Shown here in pieces: positions 26,459 through 38,183 of a DNA stretch of 64,000 nt. The stretch's first letter is position 1. Every line of letters begins with the position of its first letter. Under the pieces are notes generated by a model that was not told where the DNA came from, did no database searches, and saw only the letters and a list, made by a program, of their open reading frames with translations. This DNA is from Flaviflexus massiliensis (GTDB lineage Bacteria > Actinomycetota > Actinomycetes > Actinomycetales > Actinomycetaceae), in assembly GCF_001375495.1 (NCBI RefSeq), contig NZ_LN831058.1, positions 248,001 to 312,000 on the forward strand, read 5' to 3'. The position numbers were made by a program, and so were the translations under genes.

Positions 26459-29176
26459 CTAGAAGTCATCCGGTGATTCGTTGGAGACCGCAGCCCGGCC
26501 CGCTTCGAGCCGTGCCACTGGCACCCGGAACGGAGAGCATGACACGTAGTCGAGTCCGACCTTGTGGAAGAAGTGGATCGACAGCGGGTCACCACCGTGC
26601 TCGCCACACACTCCGCAATGAATGCTGGGTTTGACCGAACGAGCATTCTTCATTCCGACCGAGACAAGGTTGCCCACTCCCCGAGTATCGATCGATTCGA
26701 AGGGTGAAACCCCGAAGACACCGAGGTCGAAGTATTCGTTGAAGAAGGTGGCTTCCACGTCATCGCGCGAGAATCCCCACGCGGTCTGGGTCAGATCGTT
26801 CGTACCAAACGAGAAGAAGTCAGCCTCTTCCGCAAGCGAGTCTGCGGTAATGGCGGCACGGGGTAGCTCGATCATGGCCCCGATGGGAATCGTGAGCTTT
26901 ACTCCGCGGGACTCCCCCACTTCGGCAATGATCCGCTCAGCATCTTCTCGAATGATCTGTAGTTCCCGGGCGGAACCGACGAGCGGCACCATAATTTCGG
27001 GAAGCGGGTGACCTCCCGCCTCGAGGCGGTCAGCGGCAGCTTCAGCGATGGCACGAATCTGCAGCCCAAAGAGTCCGCGAATCTTCAGGCCGAGCCGCAC
27101 TCCTCGCAAGCCCAGCATCGGGTTCTGTTCGTGCTGTTCACGGACCGTGTCCAGAAGCTTCCGCTCCTCTTCCGTCACTTCTTCACCCGTGGCTTCCTTG
27201 ACCGCGATCTTGACGGAAAGGTCGGTGATGTCGGGAAGGAATTCGTGCAGGGGCGGGTCGATCAAACGCACCGTTGTCGGCAGGCCGTCCATGGCCTCAA
27301 AGATCCCAATAAAGTCACCCTTCTGCAACGGGAAGAGGGCATCGAATGCACTGTCGCGCTGCTCGTCGGTTTCGGCCAGGATCACCTTCTCGATCAGTTG
27401 CCTGCGGTCCCCGAGGAACATGTGCTCGGTGCGGCACAGCCCAATACCGGTCGCTCCGTAGGCGCGGGCTCTCGCAGCATCCTCAGGAGCATCCGCATTG
27501 GCCCGGACGGTCAGCTTCGCCCTCCTATCCGCATGCGTGAGAAGAAGATGGACAGAGGTGACAAGTTCCTTCGTTGCCTGATCCTGAGCTGCTGCCAGTC
27601 CAGCATCCAGTCCCTCACTGATGTAGACGGTTACGGGGGATGGCATGACGGGAACATCACCGAGGAACACTTCACCCGAGGTGCCATCGATCGCGATCAC
27701 ATCACCGGCGTGAAGCACCCGGTCCGTGCCGCGGATCTTCATCGTGCCGTTCTTCTCGTCAATGATGAGAGCCTCCGCACCGACAACACAACAGCGTCCC
27801 ATGCCGCGAGCGACCTCGGCAGCGTGGGAGGTTTTGCCGCCGCGGGCCGTCAGGATTCCTGCCGCAACAACCATGCCCTCAAGATCATCCGGGTTGGTCT
27901 CTCGGCGCACAAGAATTACGTCAGCCCCCGCATTCGTTCTCTCCACCGCCTGAGCATTGGAGAACACGATCTCACCGACCGCCGCACCGGGGGATGCTGC
28001 CATGCCCTTCGTCAGAACAGTCTTCTCCGCCTCATCATCAAATTGCGGAAACAGCAGCTGGGTTAACTGTTCGCCCGAAACCCTGGCGAGTGCCTCGTCA
28101 CGGGTGATGAGTTTCTCCTCAACAAGCTGGGCGGCAATACGGAACGCGGCCGACGCCGTTCTCTTTCCAACACGGGTTTGCAGCAACCACAGCTTCCCGT
28201 TCTCCACCGTGAACTCAATGTCGCACATGTCCCGATAGTGAGTTTCGAGCGTGTGCATGGTCGCCATCAGCTCGTCGTACGACGCCTTGTCAATGTTCTC
28301 GAGCGCTTCCAGGGACAGCGTGTTGCGGATTCCAGCAACAACGTCCTCACCCTGCGCGTTGACGAGATAGTCGCCGTAAACACCGCCCTGCCCAGAGGAT
28401 GGGTCGCGCGTGAAACACACACCAGTACCGGAATTGCTTCCCTGGTTCCCAAAGACCATGGCCTGAATATTGACCGCCGTACCCAGGTCGTGGGGGATGC
28501 GCTCGCGGCGCCGATAGATCGCGGCACGCTCGGTGTTCCACGAACGGAACACCGCTTCCACCGCAGCATCCAGCTGCTCGCGTGGATCAAGCGGGAAGGG
28601 AGCTCCCGTCTCGCGTTCCACGATGGCCTTAAACTCTTCGACGATCCCCTGCAGGGCTTCAACATCCAGGTCGGTATCCTGCTCGATGCCAAGCCCTTCC
28701 TTCGCATTATCGAATGCCTCGGAGAACAGGTCTCCATCAATGTCGAGCACCGTCTTGCCGAACATTTGGATGAGCCGGCGGTAGGAGTCCCAGGCGAAGC
28801 GGGAATTGCCCGACCGAGTCGCAAGCCCGTGCACAGACTCGTCGTTGAGACCAATGTTGAGGACGGTTTCCATCATGCCGGGCATGGAGAATTTCGCTCC
28901 GGAGCGGACCGAGACGAGGAGCGGGTTATCGGCCTGCCCGAGTTTCTTTCCCATGTCCGCTTCCATGTTGCGTAGCGCGGTTGTCACCTGCACCTGCAGA
29001 GAGTCCGGGGAGTGCCCCTCCTCCAGGTAGGCGCGGCACGCTTCGGTTGAAATCGTGAATCCCGGCGGTACTGGGATTCCAAGCTTCACCATCTCTGCCA
29101 GGTTCGCACCCTTGCCGCCCAGCAGATCCTTCATATCCTTATTGCCTTCGGTAAAGGCGTACACGAAAGTCGACAT
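26459..29176 (-). CDS. ppdK: Pyruvate, phosphate dikinase
   Basis: 905 residues. It interconverts pyruvate + ATP + Pi and phosphoenolpyruvate + AMP + PPi. The N-terminal ATP-grasp begins with DLLGGKGANLAEM. The phosphohistidine domain carries GGKTSHAAEVARGMG. The C-terminal PEP/pyruvate domain carries HCGVCGEHGGDP with the catalytic Cys. I chose the ATG at 29176 because GGAGG precedes it. It may work with the soluble pyrophosphatase at 9734 to pull the reaction toward PEP. It is monocistronic. Confidence 0.95.
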   Translation of the reverse strand: MSTFVYAFTEGNKDMKDLLGGKGANLAEMVKLGIPVPPGFTISTEACRAYLEEGHSPDSLQVQVTTALRNMEADMGKKLGQADNPLLVSVRSGAKFSMPGMMETVLNIGLNDESVHGLATRSGNSRFAWDSYRRLIQMFGKTVLDIDGDLFSEAFDNAKEGLGIEQDTDLDVEALQGIVEEFKAIVERETGAPFPLDPREQLDAAVEAVFRSWNTERAAIYRRRERIPHDLGTAVNIQAMVFGNQGSNSGTGVCFTRDPSSGQGGVYGDYLVNAQGEDVVAGIRNTLSLEALENIDKASYDELMATMHTLETHYRDMCDIEFTVENGKLWLLQTRVGKRTASAAFRIAAQLVEEKLITRDEALARVSGEQLTQLLFPQFDDEAEKTVLTKGMAASPGAAVGEIVFSNAQAVERTNAGADVILVRRETNPDDLEGMVVAAGILTARGGKTSHAAEVARGMGRCCVVGAEALIIDEKNGTMKIRGTDRVLHAGDVIAIDGTSGEVFLGDVPVMPSPVTVYISEGLDAGLAAAQDQATKELVTSVHLLLTHADRRAKLTVRANADAPEDAARARAYGATGIGLCRTEHMFLGDRRQLIEKVILAETDEQRDSAFDALFPLQKGDFIGIFEAMDGLPTTVRLIDPPLHEFLPDITDLSVKIAVKEATGEEVTEEERKLLDTVREQHEQNPMLGLRGVRLGLKIRGLFGLQIRAIAEAAADRLEAGGHPLPEIMVPLVGSARELQIIREDAERIIAEVGESRGVKLTIPIGAMIELPRAAITADSLAEEADFFSFGTNDLTQTAWGFSRDDVEATFFNEYFDLGVFGVSPFESIDTRGVGNLVSVGMKNARSVKPSIHCGVCGEHGGDPLSIHFFHKVGLDYVSCSPFRVPVARLEAGRAAVSNESPDDF

Positions 29177-29373
29177 CGTTCCTCCATTGGACCCGTCCAG
29201 ACTGTGCCTTATGTCACCATTCACGGTAACACTTGGGCCCTTCGGGTTGGGAGACTTAGGTCCCCGTTAACCAGCACCATCACCCCTTTCTTTCCCCGTT
29301 GTCTAACTGCTGCGGCGGTGACATGGCGGGGTGTGGTCGATAAGCTGTGGTGAGAATACATAAGGAAGTACCC

Positions 29374-29949
29374 ATGTTCTCTTTTCTTACTCGCTCCTGG
29401 TGGATTCCTTTCATCGCGGGCATCATCGCCATCATTTTCGCCTTCTTCGCGATGGTCATGCCTCGCGCCACCATCAGCGCCCTCCTCATCGTGTTCGCCG
29501 TTTTCCTTCTTGTCCAGGGCGGTTTCCTTATCTACTCGGGACTTCGGGGCCGGGAGCGGGGGCCGCTGGGCACGGGAATGATCATTTCCGGCATCATCAT
29601 CGTCATTGTTGGCATCTGGACTATCGTCGCAACAGAATCCGCGGCGGAAGTGCTCATTATCGTCATGGGAGCGTGGGCGATCGCCCTTGGGCTGTGGACC
29701 CTCGTGTCCTCGCTCAGCATCCGCCATGTCATTGAACAGTGGTGGCTGTCCGGCATCGCCGGTATCGGCCTCATCATTGCCGGCGTTCTCGTCATCGCCC
29801 AGCCGTGGGTTGGCGTCACCGCGATCTCCCTCAGCATCGGTTTCGGAGCCCTCCTGTGGGGTACGCTCCTCACCTGGATCGGCTGGCTCCTGCGCGCGAT
29901 CAACCACAACACCGAGCCGGACAATCCCACGATTGACCACCGAGACTAA
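29374..29949 (+). CDS. HdeD family membrane protein (DUF308)
   Basis: 191 residues made of six hydrophobic helices, consistent with the two three-helix repeats of HdeD/DUF308 proteins (first repeat about 8-85, second about 95-180). HdeD is linked to acid resistance in enterobacteria; that function is not shown for actinobacteria. The ATG at 29374 follows AAGGAAG. It is divergent from ppdK and ends at a strong terminator. Confidence 0.8.
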   Translation: MFSFLTRSWWIPFIAGIIAIIFAFFAMVMPRATISALLIVFAVFLLVQGGFLIYSGLRGRERGPLGTGMIISGIIIVIVGIWTIVATESAAEVLIIVMGAWAIALGLWTLVSSLSIRHVIEQWWLSGIAGIGLIIAGVLVIAQPWVGVTAISLSIGFGALLWGTLLTWIGWLLRAINHNTEPDNPTIDHRD

Positions 29950-29964
29950 GAACAAAACAACTGC

Positions 29965-29999
29965 AAGGAGGCGCCGAACTATCGGCGCCTCCTTTCCTT
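29965..29999 (+). terminator. Terminator after the HdeD-like gene
   Basis: A perfect 13-bp stem (AAGGAGGCGCCGA at 29965-29977 with TCGGCGCCTCCTT at 29982-29994) has a 4-nt loop and TTCCTT behind it, 16 bp after the stop. Confidence 0.75.
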
Positions 30000-30130
30000 C
30001 CTGCAGCCTTCCCCACCCGTGATCCACCTTCCCACGGCCAGATCAGCATTCAGTCCCTGCCACCGGCAGGGGCTAAATAAGCAAGGCCTGGCAGCCATGG
30101 GGATTGGGAGCGCGCGGGTATAGATAGGAA

Positions 30131-30160
30131 AGCGGGGAGAGGTGATTTCCTCTCCCCGCT
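30131..30160 (-). terminator. Terminator after clpC
   Basis: A perfect 12-bp stem (AGCGGGGAGAGG at 30131-30142 with CCTCTCCCCGCT at 30149-30160) lies 46 bp after the clpC stop on the minus strand. The minus-strand continuation is TTCCTATC. Confidence 0.65.
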
Positions 30161-30205
30161 TGTTCAAGCATGAGCTCTTACTGGCTGTGCCTGTCTTATG
30201 CAGTC

Positions 30206-32740
<2,535 letters not shown>

Positions 32741-32799
32741 TGCGCCTCCTTATAATAGCTTCACTCACTGTAACGAACGTCGAGGTCAGCTCATGCCCC

Positions 32800-32817
32800 T
32801 GTTCGCCACTGGCGTTA
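32800..32817. promoter_or_regulatory. ClgR-like operator upstream of clpC
   Basis: TGTTCGCCACTGGCGTTA contains CGCC-ACT-GGCG, the CGCY-N3-RGCG core of ClgR operators. ClgR activates clpC and clpP genes in corynebacteria, mycobacteria and streptomycetes. It lies 60-77 bp upstream of the clpC start and 8 bp before the dtd stop. The match is good but not perfect at the central base. Confidence 0.5.
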
Positions 32818-32825
32818 GCGCATGA

Positions 32826-33248
32826 TCAACATTCCCACCAGAGCGTAAACGGACCGTCGTTCACGCTCTCCACCGCCATCATCGCCCCAAACTCACCGGT
32901 CTCCACGGTGAGCCCGTGCGCCTGCCGGAGCTCGGTGGCGACCCGTTCGTAGATTTCTTCCGCCACGTCACCGGGTGCCGCATGCGACCAGGAGGGCCGC
33001 CTGCCTTTGCGGATGTCCCCGTAGAGGGTGAACTGGGAAACAAGAAGAACAGGCTTACCTGTCTCTGCCGCGCTCCTGTCGCCAAAGATTCTCTGGTCAG
33101 CGATCTTTCTTGCCGTCAACTCAATCTCTTTGTCACCGTCTGACGGTGCCACCCCGAGCAGAACAAGGAGCCCGGACCCAATTTCGGACACGAGCCTGTC
33201 TTCCACCGTGACACTGGCACGTGTCACGCGTGAGATCACTGCCCGCAC
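32826..33248 (-). CDS. dtd: D-aminoacyl-tRNA deacylase
   Basis: 141 residues. It hydrolyses D-aminoacyl-tRNA (and glycyl-tRNA-Ala), protecting translation. The DTD signature SQFTLYGD and the downstream GPFTLWWEC segment, a variant of the family's NxGPVT motif, are present. I prefer the GTG at 33248, giving VRAVISRVTRASVTV, the usual N-terminus. This GTG overlaps the stop of the DUF2516 gene (TAGTG). Confidence 0.9.
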   Translation of the reverse strand: MRAVISRVTRASVTVEDRLVSEIGSGLLVLLGVAPSDGDKEIELTARKIADQRIFGDRSAAETGKPVLLVSQFTLYGDIRKGRRPSWSHAAPGDVAEEIYERVATELRQAHGLTVETGEFGAMMAVESVNDGPFTLWWEC

Positions 33249-33544
33249 TACCAGGAACCCCGATCGTTGCACCGCCTCGGCATTTCATCCAGTTTCGGCT
33301 TCACGGTGCCGAGATAGTAGATGACGAGAACGAGGCAGGCGAGCGAGAGCAGGAAACTGCCGGGAATCTGGAACGGGAGCAATCCAGCGCGGAGAGCACC
33401 ACCTGCCGCAAGGGTTGCCACCCAGGCCCACTTGCCCATCGTTCCCGCCCAGTCAAAGGCAGCTTTTTGGCGGGTGATGGCGTCGATGATTGCCCAAATG
33501 AACAGGGCAACAACGAAGTAGTTGAAGAGTGCGCCAATACTCAT
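33248..33544 (-). CDS. DUF2516 family membrane protein
   Basis: 98 residues with three or four hydrophobic stretches. It is a typical actinobacterial DUF2516 protein of unknown function. The start codon overlaps ygfZ (ATGA) and the stop overlaps dtd, so it is translationally linked to both. The C-terminus is polar. Confidence 0.7.
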   Translation of the reverse strand: MSIGALFNYFVVALFIWAIIDAITRQKAAFDWAGTMGKWAWVATLAAGGALRAGLLPFQIPGSFLLSLACLVLVIYYLGTVKPKLDEMPRRCNDRGSW

Positions 33545-34596
33545 ATCCTGCGGACCTTCGGCCGCTCGTACGAGAGCTCGGTCCGACCATCGGTATTGAC
33601 GATCACTTCCGCGAGCGCAGGAATACCGTCCACGGTCAGCTGAGCATCCGTTGGGGTATTGCGCTTGAGAACACCGAGAGCAACCGGCCCCTCATCCATG
33701 TCCCGTCCGCGGCTCGTCAGCGTACCAACGACCTTTTCCCCCATAAGAATCTCGCTTCCCACGGGCGGGAGCCGCTCTTCGGACCCGTCGAGGTGGAGGA
33801 GGACAGCCCTGCGGGGCGGGCGACCGAGGTTGACGGTGCGGGCGATCGCTTCCTGTCCGCGGTAGCAGCCCTTGTTCAGGTGCACGGCGGAGCGGAGCCA
33901 GTCCCATTCGTGAGGCAGTGCCTTCTCATCGGGATCGAGCGCGGGTCGGGGGCGTAGGTCAACAATCCGCTGGGCTTCCCAGGCGAGCATTCCCGCCATG
34001 CTCCCCTCCCATTCGTCCACCGCGTCCGAAAGTTCGGCCTTGGGCACGAAGGCAATGAATCGCTGGCGGCCCGCCGCGGGGTGCTCAGATTCGGGGGAGC
34101 CGTAGGCCACCGAGTCACCGGCGACTTTCGGCCACGGGTCCCGCCACGTCACAAACGCACGCGGCACCTCAATGTTCCCAATCCCACCAAGGAAGGCGAC
34201 ATCGTCACGGAGGGTGACCTCGACGCGGAGCATGAAGCGCATCTTCGTCAAGAATTCTGCCAGCTCTTCTCCCATGCCAACGTCGGTCAGCAGGTAGAGG
34301 GTTTCACCGTCGTCGTAGACCGCAGCCGGAACCTGAATGCGTCCCTCAGCGGTTAGCAGGATCAGTTCCGTTGACGTACCGGGTGCGAGGTCGCTGATGT
34401 GCTGGGTCGTGAGGCTGTGCACCCACGAGAGCCTGTCCGGTCCCGTGACGGTGACAAGTTCAAGGTGCGAGAGGTCAACGAGCGCCCTACCACCCATGAG
34501 CGCACGCTGTTCTCGTGCTGGGGATCCGTAGTGCGCGGGTACCGCAGAGTCGATGCCATCACCGAGGACTGCCCCCGGAAGCTCTGCCGGAATCAT
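33541..34596 (-). CDS. ygfZ: Folate-binding protein YgfZ (CAF17/GcvT-related)
   Basis: 351 residues, GcvT-like fold. The family signature KGCYRGQEAIART is present near residues 235-247. YgfZ proteins use tetrahydrofolate and support Fe-S enzyme maturation and repair. Its start overlaps the nitrobindin-like stop (ATGA). It sits in a five-gene minus-strand cluster with dtd, a common actinobacterial arrangement. Confidence 0.9.
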   Translation of the reverse strand: MIPAELPGAVLGDGIDSAVPAHYGSPAREQRALMGGRALVDLSHLELVTVTGPDRLSWVHSLTTQHISDLAPGTSTELILLTAEGRIQVPAAVYDDGETLYLLTDVGMGEELAEFLTKMRFMLRVEVTLRDDVAFLGGIGNIEVPRAFVTWRDPWPKVAGDSVAYGSPESEHPAAGRQRFIAFVPKAELSDAVDEWEGSMAGMLAWEAQRIVDLRPRPALDPDEKALPHEWDWLRSAVHLNKGCYRGQEAIARTVNLGRPPRRAVLLHLDGSEERLPPVGSEILMGEKVVGTLTSRGRDMDEGPVALGVLKRNTPTDAQLTVDGIPALAEVIVNTDGRTELSYERPKVRRI

Positions 34597-35147
34597 GATT
34601 CCACCACTTTCGTTAGCCGCCCTGCCGCATAGGACTGCATTTCTTCACCAAAGGCGGCCATGTCGTAAGCAAAGAGAAGATCCGAATCAACGAGAGCGAG
34701 CTGCAGCTGGGATGCGTTGACTTCCGCGCCGGTTGCGGAGCGCACCATCGCATCCGACACGAATTCCATGCGCGGGGCCTTGACCGCACCCACGTAGAGC
34801 GTGACCCGCCCATCGGGTGTCGCAATCATGGCTTCCAGCTGCCCCTCTTCTTCGGGGGACTGACGCAGATAGCCGGTGGCGTCCTGCCACAGTCTTTCCT
34901 CCGTCAACTGGGCCACTCCCCTATCGCCGGGCAGTTCCTTATCAATATCGTCCGGGTCTTCGTTCGCGAGGTACCACGTGGAATGAATCGTCAGGTAGGG
35001 GCCGCCGTTATTGGTGATCTCCAGATCACAGATGATCGCGGCTTCCTCAATGCCCGGGTATCCGAGCATGCCGTACCCCCGCCACTTGCCCACGATAAAA
35101 GCCATGGGATACGTCTCGGGCGCCAGGTTCTCCGGAATCTCAAACAT
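34593..35147 (-). CDS. Nitrobindin-like / FABP-family heme-binding protein
   Basis: 184 residues, a beta-barrel of the nitrobindin or THAP4-like family. The signature GKWRGYGMLGYP is near residues 21-32 and ITNNGGPYLTIHSTWYL follows. Mycobacterial members bind heme and react with nitric oxide or peroxynitrite. The protein is cytosolic with no signal peptide. It precedes ygfZ with a 4-bp overlap. Confidence 0.85.
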   Translation of the reverse strand: MFEIPENLAPETYPMAFIVGKWRGYGMLGYPGIEEAAIICDLEITNNGGPYLTIHSTWYLANEDPDDIDKELPGDRGVAQLTEERLWQDATGYLRQSPEEEGQLEAMIATPDGRVTLYVGAVKAPRMEFVSDAMVRSATGAEVNASQLQLALVDSDLLFAYDMAAFGEEMQSYAAGRLTKVVES

Positions 35148-35256
35148 GCTACGAGCTTAACGAACGACCATAGGTGCGAGCCAGACACTTCGCCCACGGC
35201 GCATGCCACACCGCACTGGCCGAAACTCAGTCACGAAGCGGACTCTCGAATAGGTA

Positions 35257-35988
35257 TTAGCCTTGGAGGAGAACAAGCCCCAGGCAGTAGGAAACCAGCG
35301 CACCCACGCAGAGCGGCACCATCGACAGGGCAAGGCCGGGCCGCCGCCGAGTCGCGGGGGGAAGCCTGCGCAGGAGCGAATCAAACACCGCCATGATCAG
35401 CCCGGCCGCCACCCCTGCGATGCTCGCCCAGTACCAGGGAATATCGGCAAAGAGCAGGAAGGCGAGAGCACCGAGGAATCCGCCCGCCATGTACACCACG
35501 TGGCGCAGGTGGCGCAGTGAGTGTGGGATCAGCATTTCCAGGAACGTGGCGACAATGATGGCGAGCAGAACGGCCCGCACTGCCTCAGCACCGTGATCAA
35601 ACAGGGAGAAAGCGCGAATCCACAGCGTCGCCAAGAGCGCGAGAAGCGCCCCCGACACGGTTCCTGAGATTTGCTCAAGCAGGCGCGGCCGACCATCCTT
35701 CCGCGCCATCTCTGCAACAAACCCCACGATCACTACAAAGCCGGCGAGGAATGTCAGCTCGCGCACCGTGAAGAAGTACGCGACGAGAGTTGCGGCGATT
35801 GCGGAACCAGCGATGACCTTGCGTGCGGTCCCCGGGTTGGGGAGCTCGATCAGGAAGGACCAGCCAATCGCGAGAAGAATGCCGATTAGAGCGCTGCCGA
35901 CAGCAACGGCCTCGAGGCCCACAAAAGTCGCCCCCAAGAGCAACCCCGCACCCGCAATGGTGATCAGGGCACGCGCCCTCGCGCTCAT
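35257..35988 (-). CDS. Multi-pass membrane protein of unknown function
   Basis: About 243 residues with seven or more predicted hydrophobic helices and few polar loops. Distinguishing segments include the Arg-rich loop LLRRLPPATRRRPG and the pair HSLRHLRHV. I do not recognise the family. I place the start at the ATG at 35988 (with GGAG about 12 bp upstream); a GTG at 36012 or ATG at 36063 would extend the N-terminus by 8 to 25 residues. It is divergent from the GntR gene. Confidence 0.6.
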   Translation of the reverse strand: MSARARALITIAGAGLLLGATFVGLEAVAVGSALIGILLAIGWSFLIELPNPGTARKVIAGSAIAATLVAYFFTVRELTFLAGFVVIVGFVAEMARKDGRPRLLEQISGTVSGALLALLATLWIRAFSLFDHGAEAVRAVLLAIIVATFLEMLIPHSLRHLRHVVYMAGGFLGALAFLLFADIPWYWASIAGVAAGLIMAVFDSLLRRLPPATRRRPGLALSMVPLCVGALVSYCLGLVLLQG

Positions 35989-36063
35989 TCGTGTCTCTAC
36001 TCCACTGGCCACGCTTCGATCTTGCCACGTCCAGTGCCTGGATCCACTATCAACGACTAACAT

Positions 36064-36431
36064 TTCACGAGAACATCCGCAGGACCTGAACCTTCGTTCA
36101 CGAAATCAGTCGCGAAACGCACTCTTCACACCGCAGAAACACCGGGACGTGAACACGTTGACGAACGAAGAAATCCAAGCAAGAATGGTGTCACGGCACC
36201 GGATCGCGAAAGCCCCGGGCTCCAACTATTGCCGCTACGAGTGGCCTCCGCGCCGACAGGCGCTATCCGGTTCGGTGTCGCCAAGTTAGCGTCGGCTTTG
36301 CCGGCGCTAACTTATTTTTCCCGGCAGATGCGATCGCCCGCTCCCACGGATAACTTGGCAGATCCTGTGCCGCGACAGCAGTTTGATGCGGACTCCGTGC
36401 GACAATGTTGACGCACCTACAAGGAGTTTTC
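36064..36431 (+). other. Gap with small ORF running into a terminator
   Basis: No established gene. A plus-strand frame from a TTG at 36160 encodes 43 residues (TNEEIQARMVSRHRIAKAPG onward) and its stop codon at 36287 falls inside the first stem of the terminator at 36283-36319. No clear ribosome binding site precedes it. It may be a 3' remnant or a small gene. The remainder (36320-36431) holds the gntR promoter region, with no recognisable operator. Confidence 0.35.
36283..36319 (+). terminator. Strong Rho-independent terminator upstream of gntR
   Basis: A 14-bp stem with one G-T pair (AAGTTAGCGTCGGC at 36283-36296 with GCCGGCGCTAACTT at 36300-36313) has a TTT loop and is followed by ATTTTTC. 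Its orientation implies a transcript arriving from the left on the plus strand. Confidence 0.8.
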
Positions 36432-37142
36432 ATGTCCACTGATCGCGTCACGGCTACCGTTGACGACATCCTTTCGAGAATCCATTCTGGAGAATTTGGT
36501 ACCGGTCACTCGCTTCCACCGGAGGCTGAGCTCGCCGCCCTACTCGACGTTTCTCGCCCCACGATGCGCGAAGCGGTTCGCTCCCTTTCCACGCGCGGCG
36601 TATTGACGGTTGTGCATGGTCGCGGGACATTTGTGAATCCTGTGCGGTCCTGGACCGATTTACCAACGATGATCAGCGCCCTCGAGCGTACGGAGTCACC
36701 CCGCCAGATCGGTCTTCAACTCATCGAGTTGCGGCGCATGATCGAGGTTGGGGCATGCGGGCTGGCCGCACGGAATCGGACGGACGAGGACCTGTCAGCG
36801 CTGCGGGGTCACCTGGAAACGTTCTCCAGTGCCGAGGAGGCCGGGGATATCGCCGGTGTTGCCCAGGCCGACATGGACTTCCACTCCGCGATTCTCGTAG
36901 CGAGCAGCAATCCGTTCCTGCCAACGATCATGCTCCCCCTCCAAGACGCACTCTCGTCCTCTCGGCGTCGCACGAGCGAGAATCCCGAGATCCGCGGCCG
37001 CGCCTCCTACCATCATCGCGCGATCCTGGCGGCCATTGAGGCCGGCGATGAGAGCCGGGCAAAGGATGCGATGAGGGCGCACATGACCCAAACCCGGAAC
37101 GATATTGCGAACCACCTGTCGGATCAAGCACTGGGTGCCTAG
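36432..37142 (+). CDS. GntR/FadR-family transcriptional regulator
   Basis: 236 residues. The N-terminal winged helix (about 5-66) has the SLPPEAELAALLDVSRPTMREAVR segment characteristic of GntR proteins. The C-terminal FCD ligand domain (about 88-230) is all-alpha with the metal-binding residues expected for FadR-type members (DMDFHSAI, then YHHRAILAAIEAGD). The ATG at 36432 follows AAGGAG. It faces the cyclase gene convergently, and may regulate it or a distant catabolic gene. Confidence 0.85.
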   Translation: MSTDRVTATVDDILSRIHSGEFGTGHSLPPEAELAALLDVSRPTMREAVRSLSTRGVLTVVHGRGTFVNPVRSWTDLPTMISALERTESPRQIGLQLIELRRMIEVGACGLAARNRTDEDLSALRGHLETFSSAEEAGDIAGVAQADMDFHSAILVASSNPFLPTIMLPLQDALSSSRRRTSENPEIRGRASYHHRAILAAIEAGDESRAKDAMRAHMTQTRNDIANHLSDQALGA

Positions 37143-37210
37143 CAGAAAAACGCCAGGCACCCGCGAGCTTCGCTGTTCAGATCGTCTCTGAACTCACTTC
37201 ATCTCCGAGC

Positions 37211-37897
37211 TCAGTCGGCCAGCAACGCCATTGCGTTCACCTGGCCGGAGTCGATTCCTTTCACGCGGAGCGGCCCCATTGTCAAAACCTTGATCTTCTT
37301 GTTCTCCAGCGGGGCGAGGCTCATGTCCTCAATGCCGGTGATGACGTGGTCGTTGTAGTTGCCGAGTAGCCATCTGTGGGCTTCTGGGCCGTGATCGTTC
37401 GTGGGTGCCGCGATCGACATCCACTCCATGCCGATGCAGTCGAGGGCGGGGGATTCTTCCGACAGTCAGCGGCAGAGCTCCGACTGCAGGGCAACGCCGT
37501 TGTTCTGATACATGTGGGGGTCGCTTGTGCGCTTCTCTTCGAAGCCGGTGCGGATGAGGAGGAGTCTCTTGTCGGCGAGCTGTTCCGCGTAGGGTTCCAG
37601 ATCTTCCTTCGTGACAATTTCGTCCGGTCCGTTGCGGTGCGGGAAGTCGACGAGGAGGATCTCCTCACCGAGGTAGCCAAACTTCTCCATGGGTAGTTCG
37701 TCGAACGGAACGCCGGTCGTATTGAAGTGGCGCGGGCCGTCCATGTGCGTACCGAAGTGATTCGGCAGGGTGAGCAGGTGGGAGTTGAAGGGCTTCCCTT
37801 CTGCGGACAGGTGGGTATCTTGTTCGATGCTGAGGACGGGCTCTCCCGGCCAGGCAACATCGTTCGGGTCAAGGACATGGGCGAGGTGTACGAACAT
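37211..37897 (-). pseudogene. Cyclase family protein (arylformamidase-like), in-frame TGA
   Basis: The frame reads 143 residues from the ATG at 37897 (preceded by AAGGAGA) to a TGA at 37466-37468 and then continues in the same frame to 37211 without another stop. Before the stop are the family metal site HFGTHMDGPRHF and the fold's first half. After it come GMEWMSIAAPTNDH and the conserved C-terminal half. The TGA probably replaces CGA or TGG (L-C-R-stop-L-S-E-E). The family includes kynurenine formamidase and other metal-dependent hydrolases. Either the gene is inactive, or this is a sequencing error. Confidence 0.8.
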
Positions 37898-38117
37898 CGC
37901 TGTTCTCCTTTGTGTGTCGTAGCGCAACAATAACTCCAACCTCAGAGGTCTTCAGTGGGTGAAATGTACGCATTTCTTCTAAGCGCCAGGGTTAACAAAT
38001 TCTGACTTTCTCCCGTCCTGTCGCCGATAAGCCACGGTAGCGGACACACATTTCCTTCTTTAAACCTCTACTCCTCCACGCCTGCGAGCTCCTTTCATCT
38101 GGTAAAAGGTAAACGAA
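37898..38117. other. Intergenic region without a gene
   Basis: I see nothing coding in this stretch. It holds the upstream region of the broken cyclase gene and the downstream region of pstB. AT content appears higher than in flanking genes, and no RNA gene is recognisable. Confidence 0.6.
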
Positions 38118-38148
38118 GAGGAGTGCACCCTTGTGGGATGCACTCCTC
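38118..38148 (-). terminator. Terminator of the pst operon
   Basis: A 10-bp perfect stem (GAGGAGTGCA at 38118-38127 with TGCACTCCTC at 38139-38148) is followed on the minus strand by TTCGTTT, 36 bp after the pstB stop. Confidence 0.65.
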
Positions 38149-38183
38149 ACGATCTCTTGCCCTATCTGAGTCGGGCAGTCAGA

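Noticed and set aside
37466-37468. Selenocysteine codon in the cyclase
   Set aside because: No SECIS-like hairpin is evident directly after TGA, and the family has no known selenocysteine at this position.
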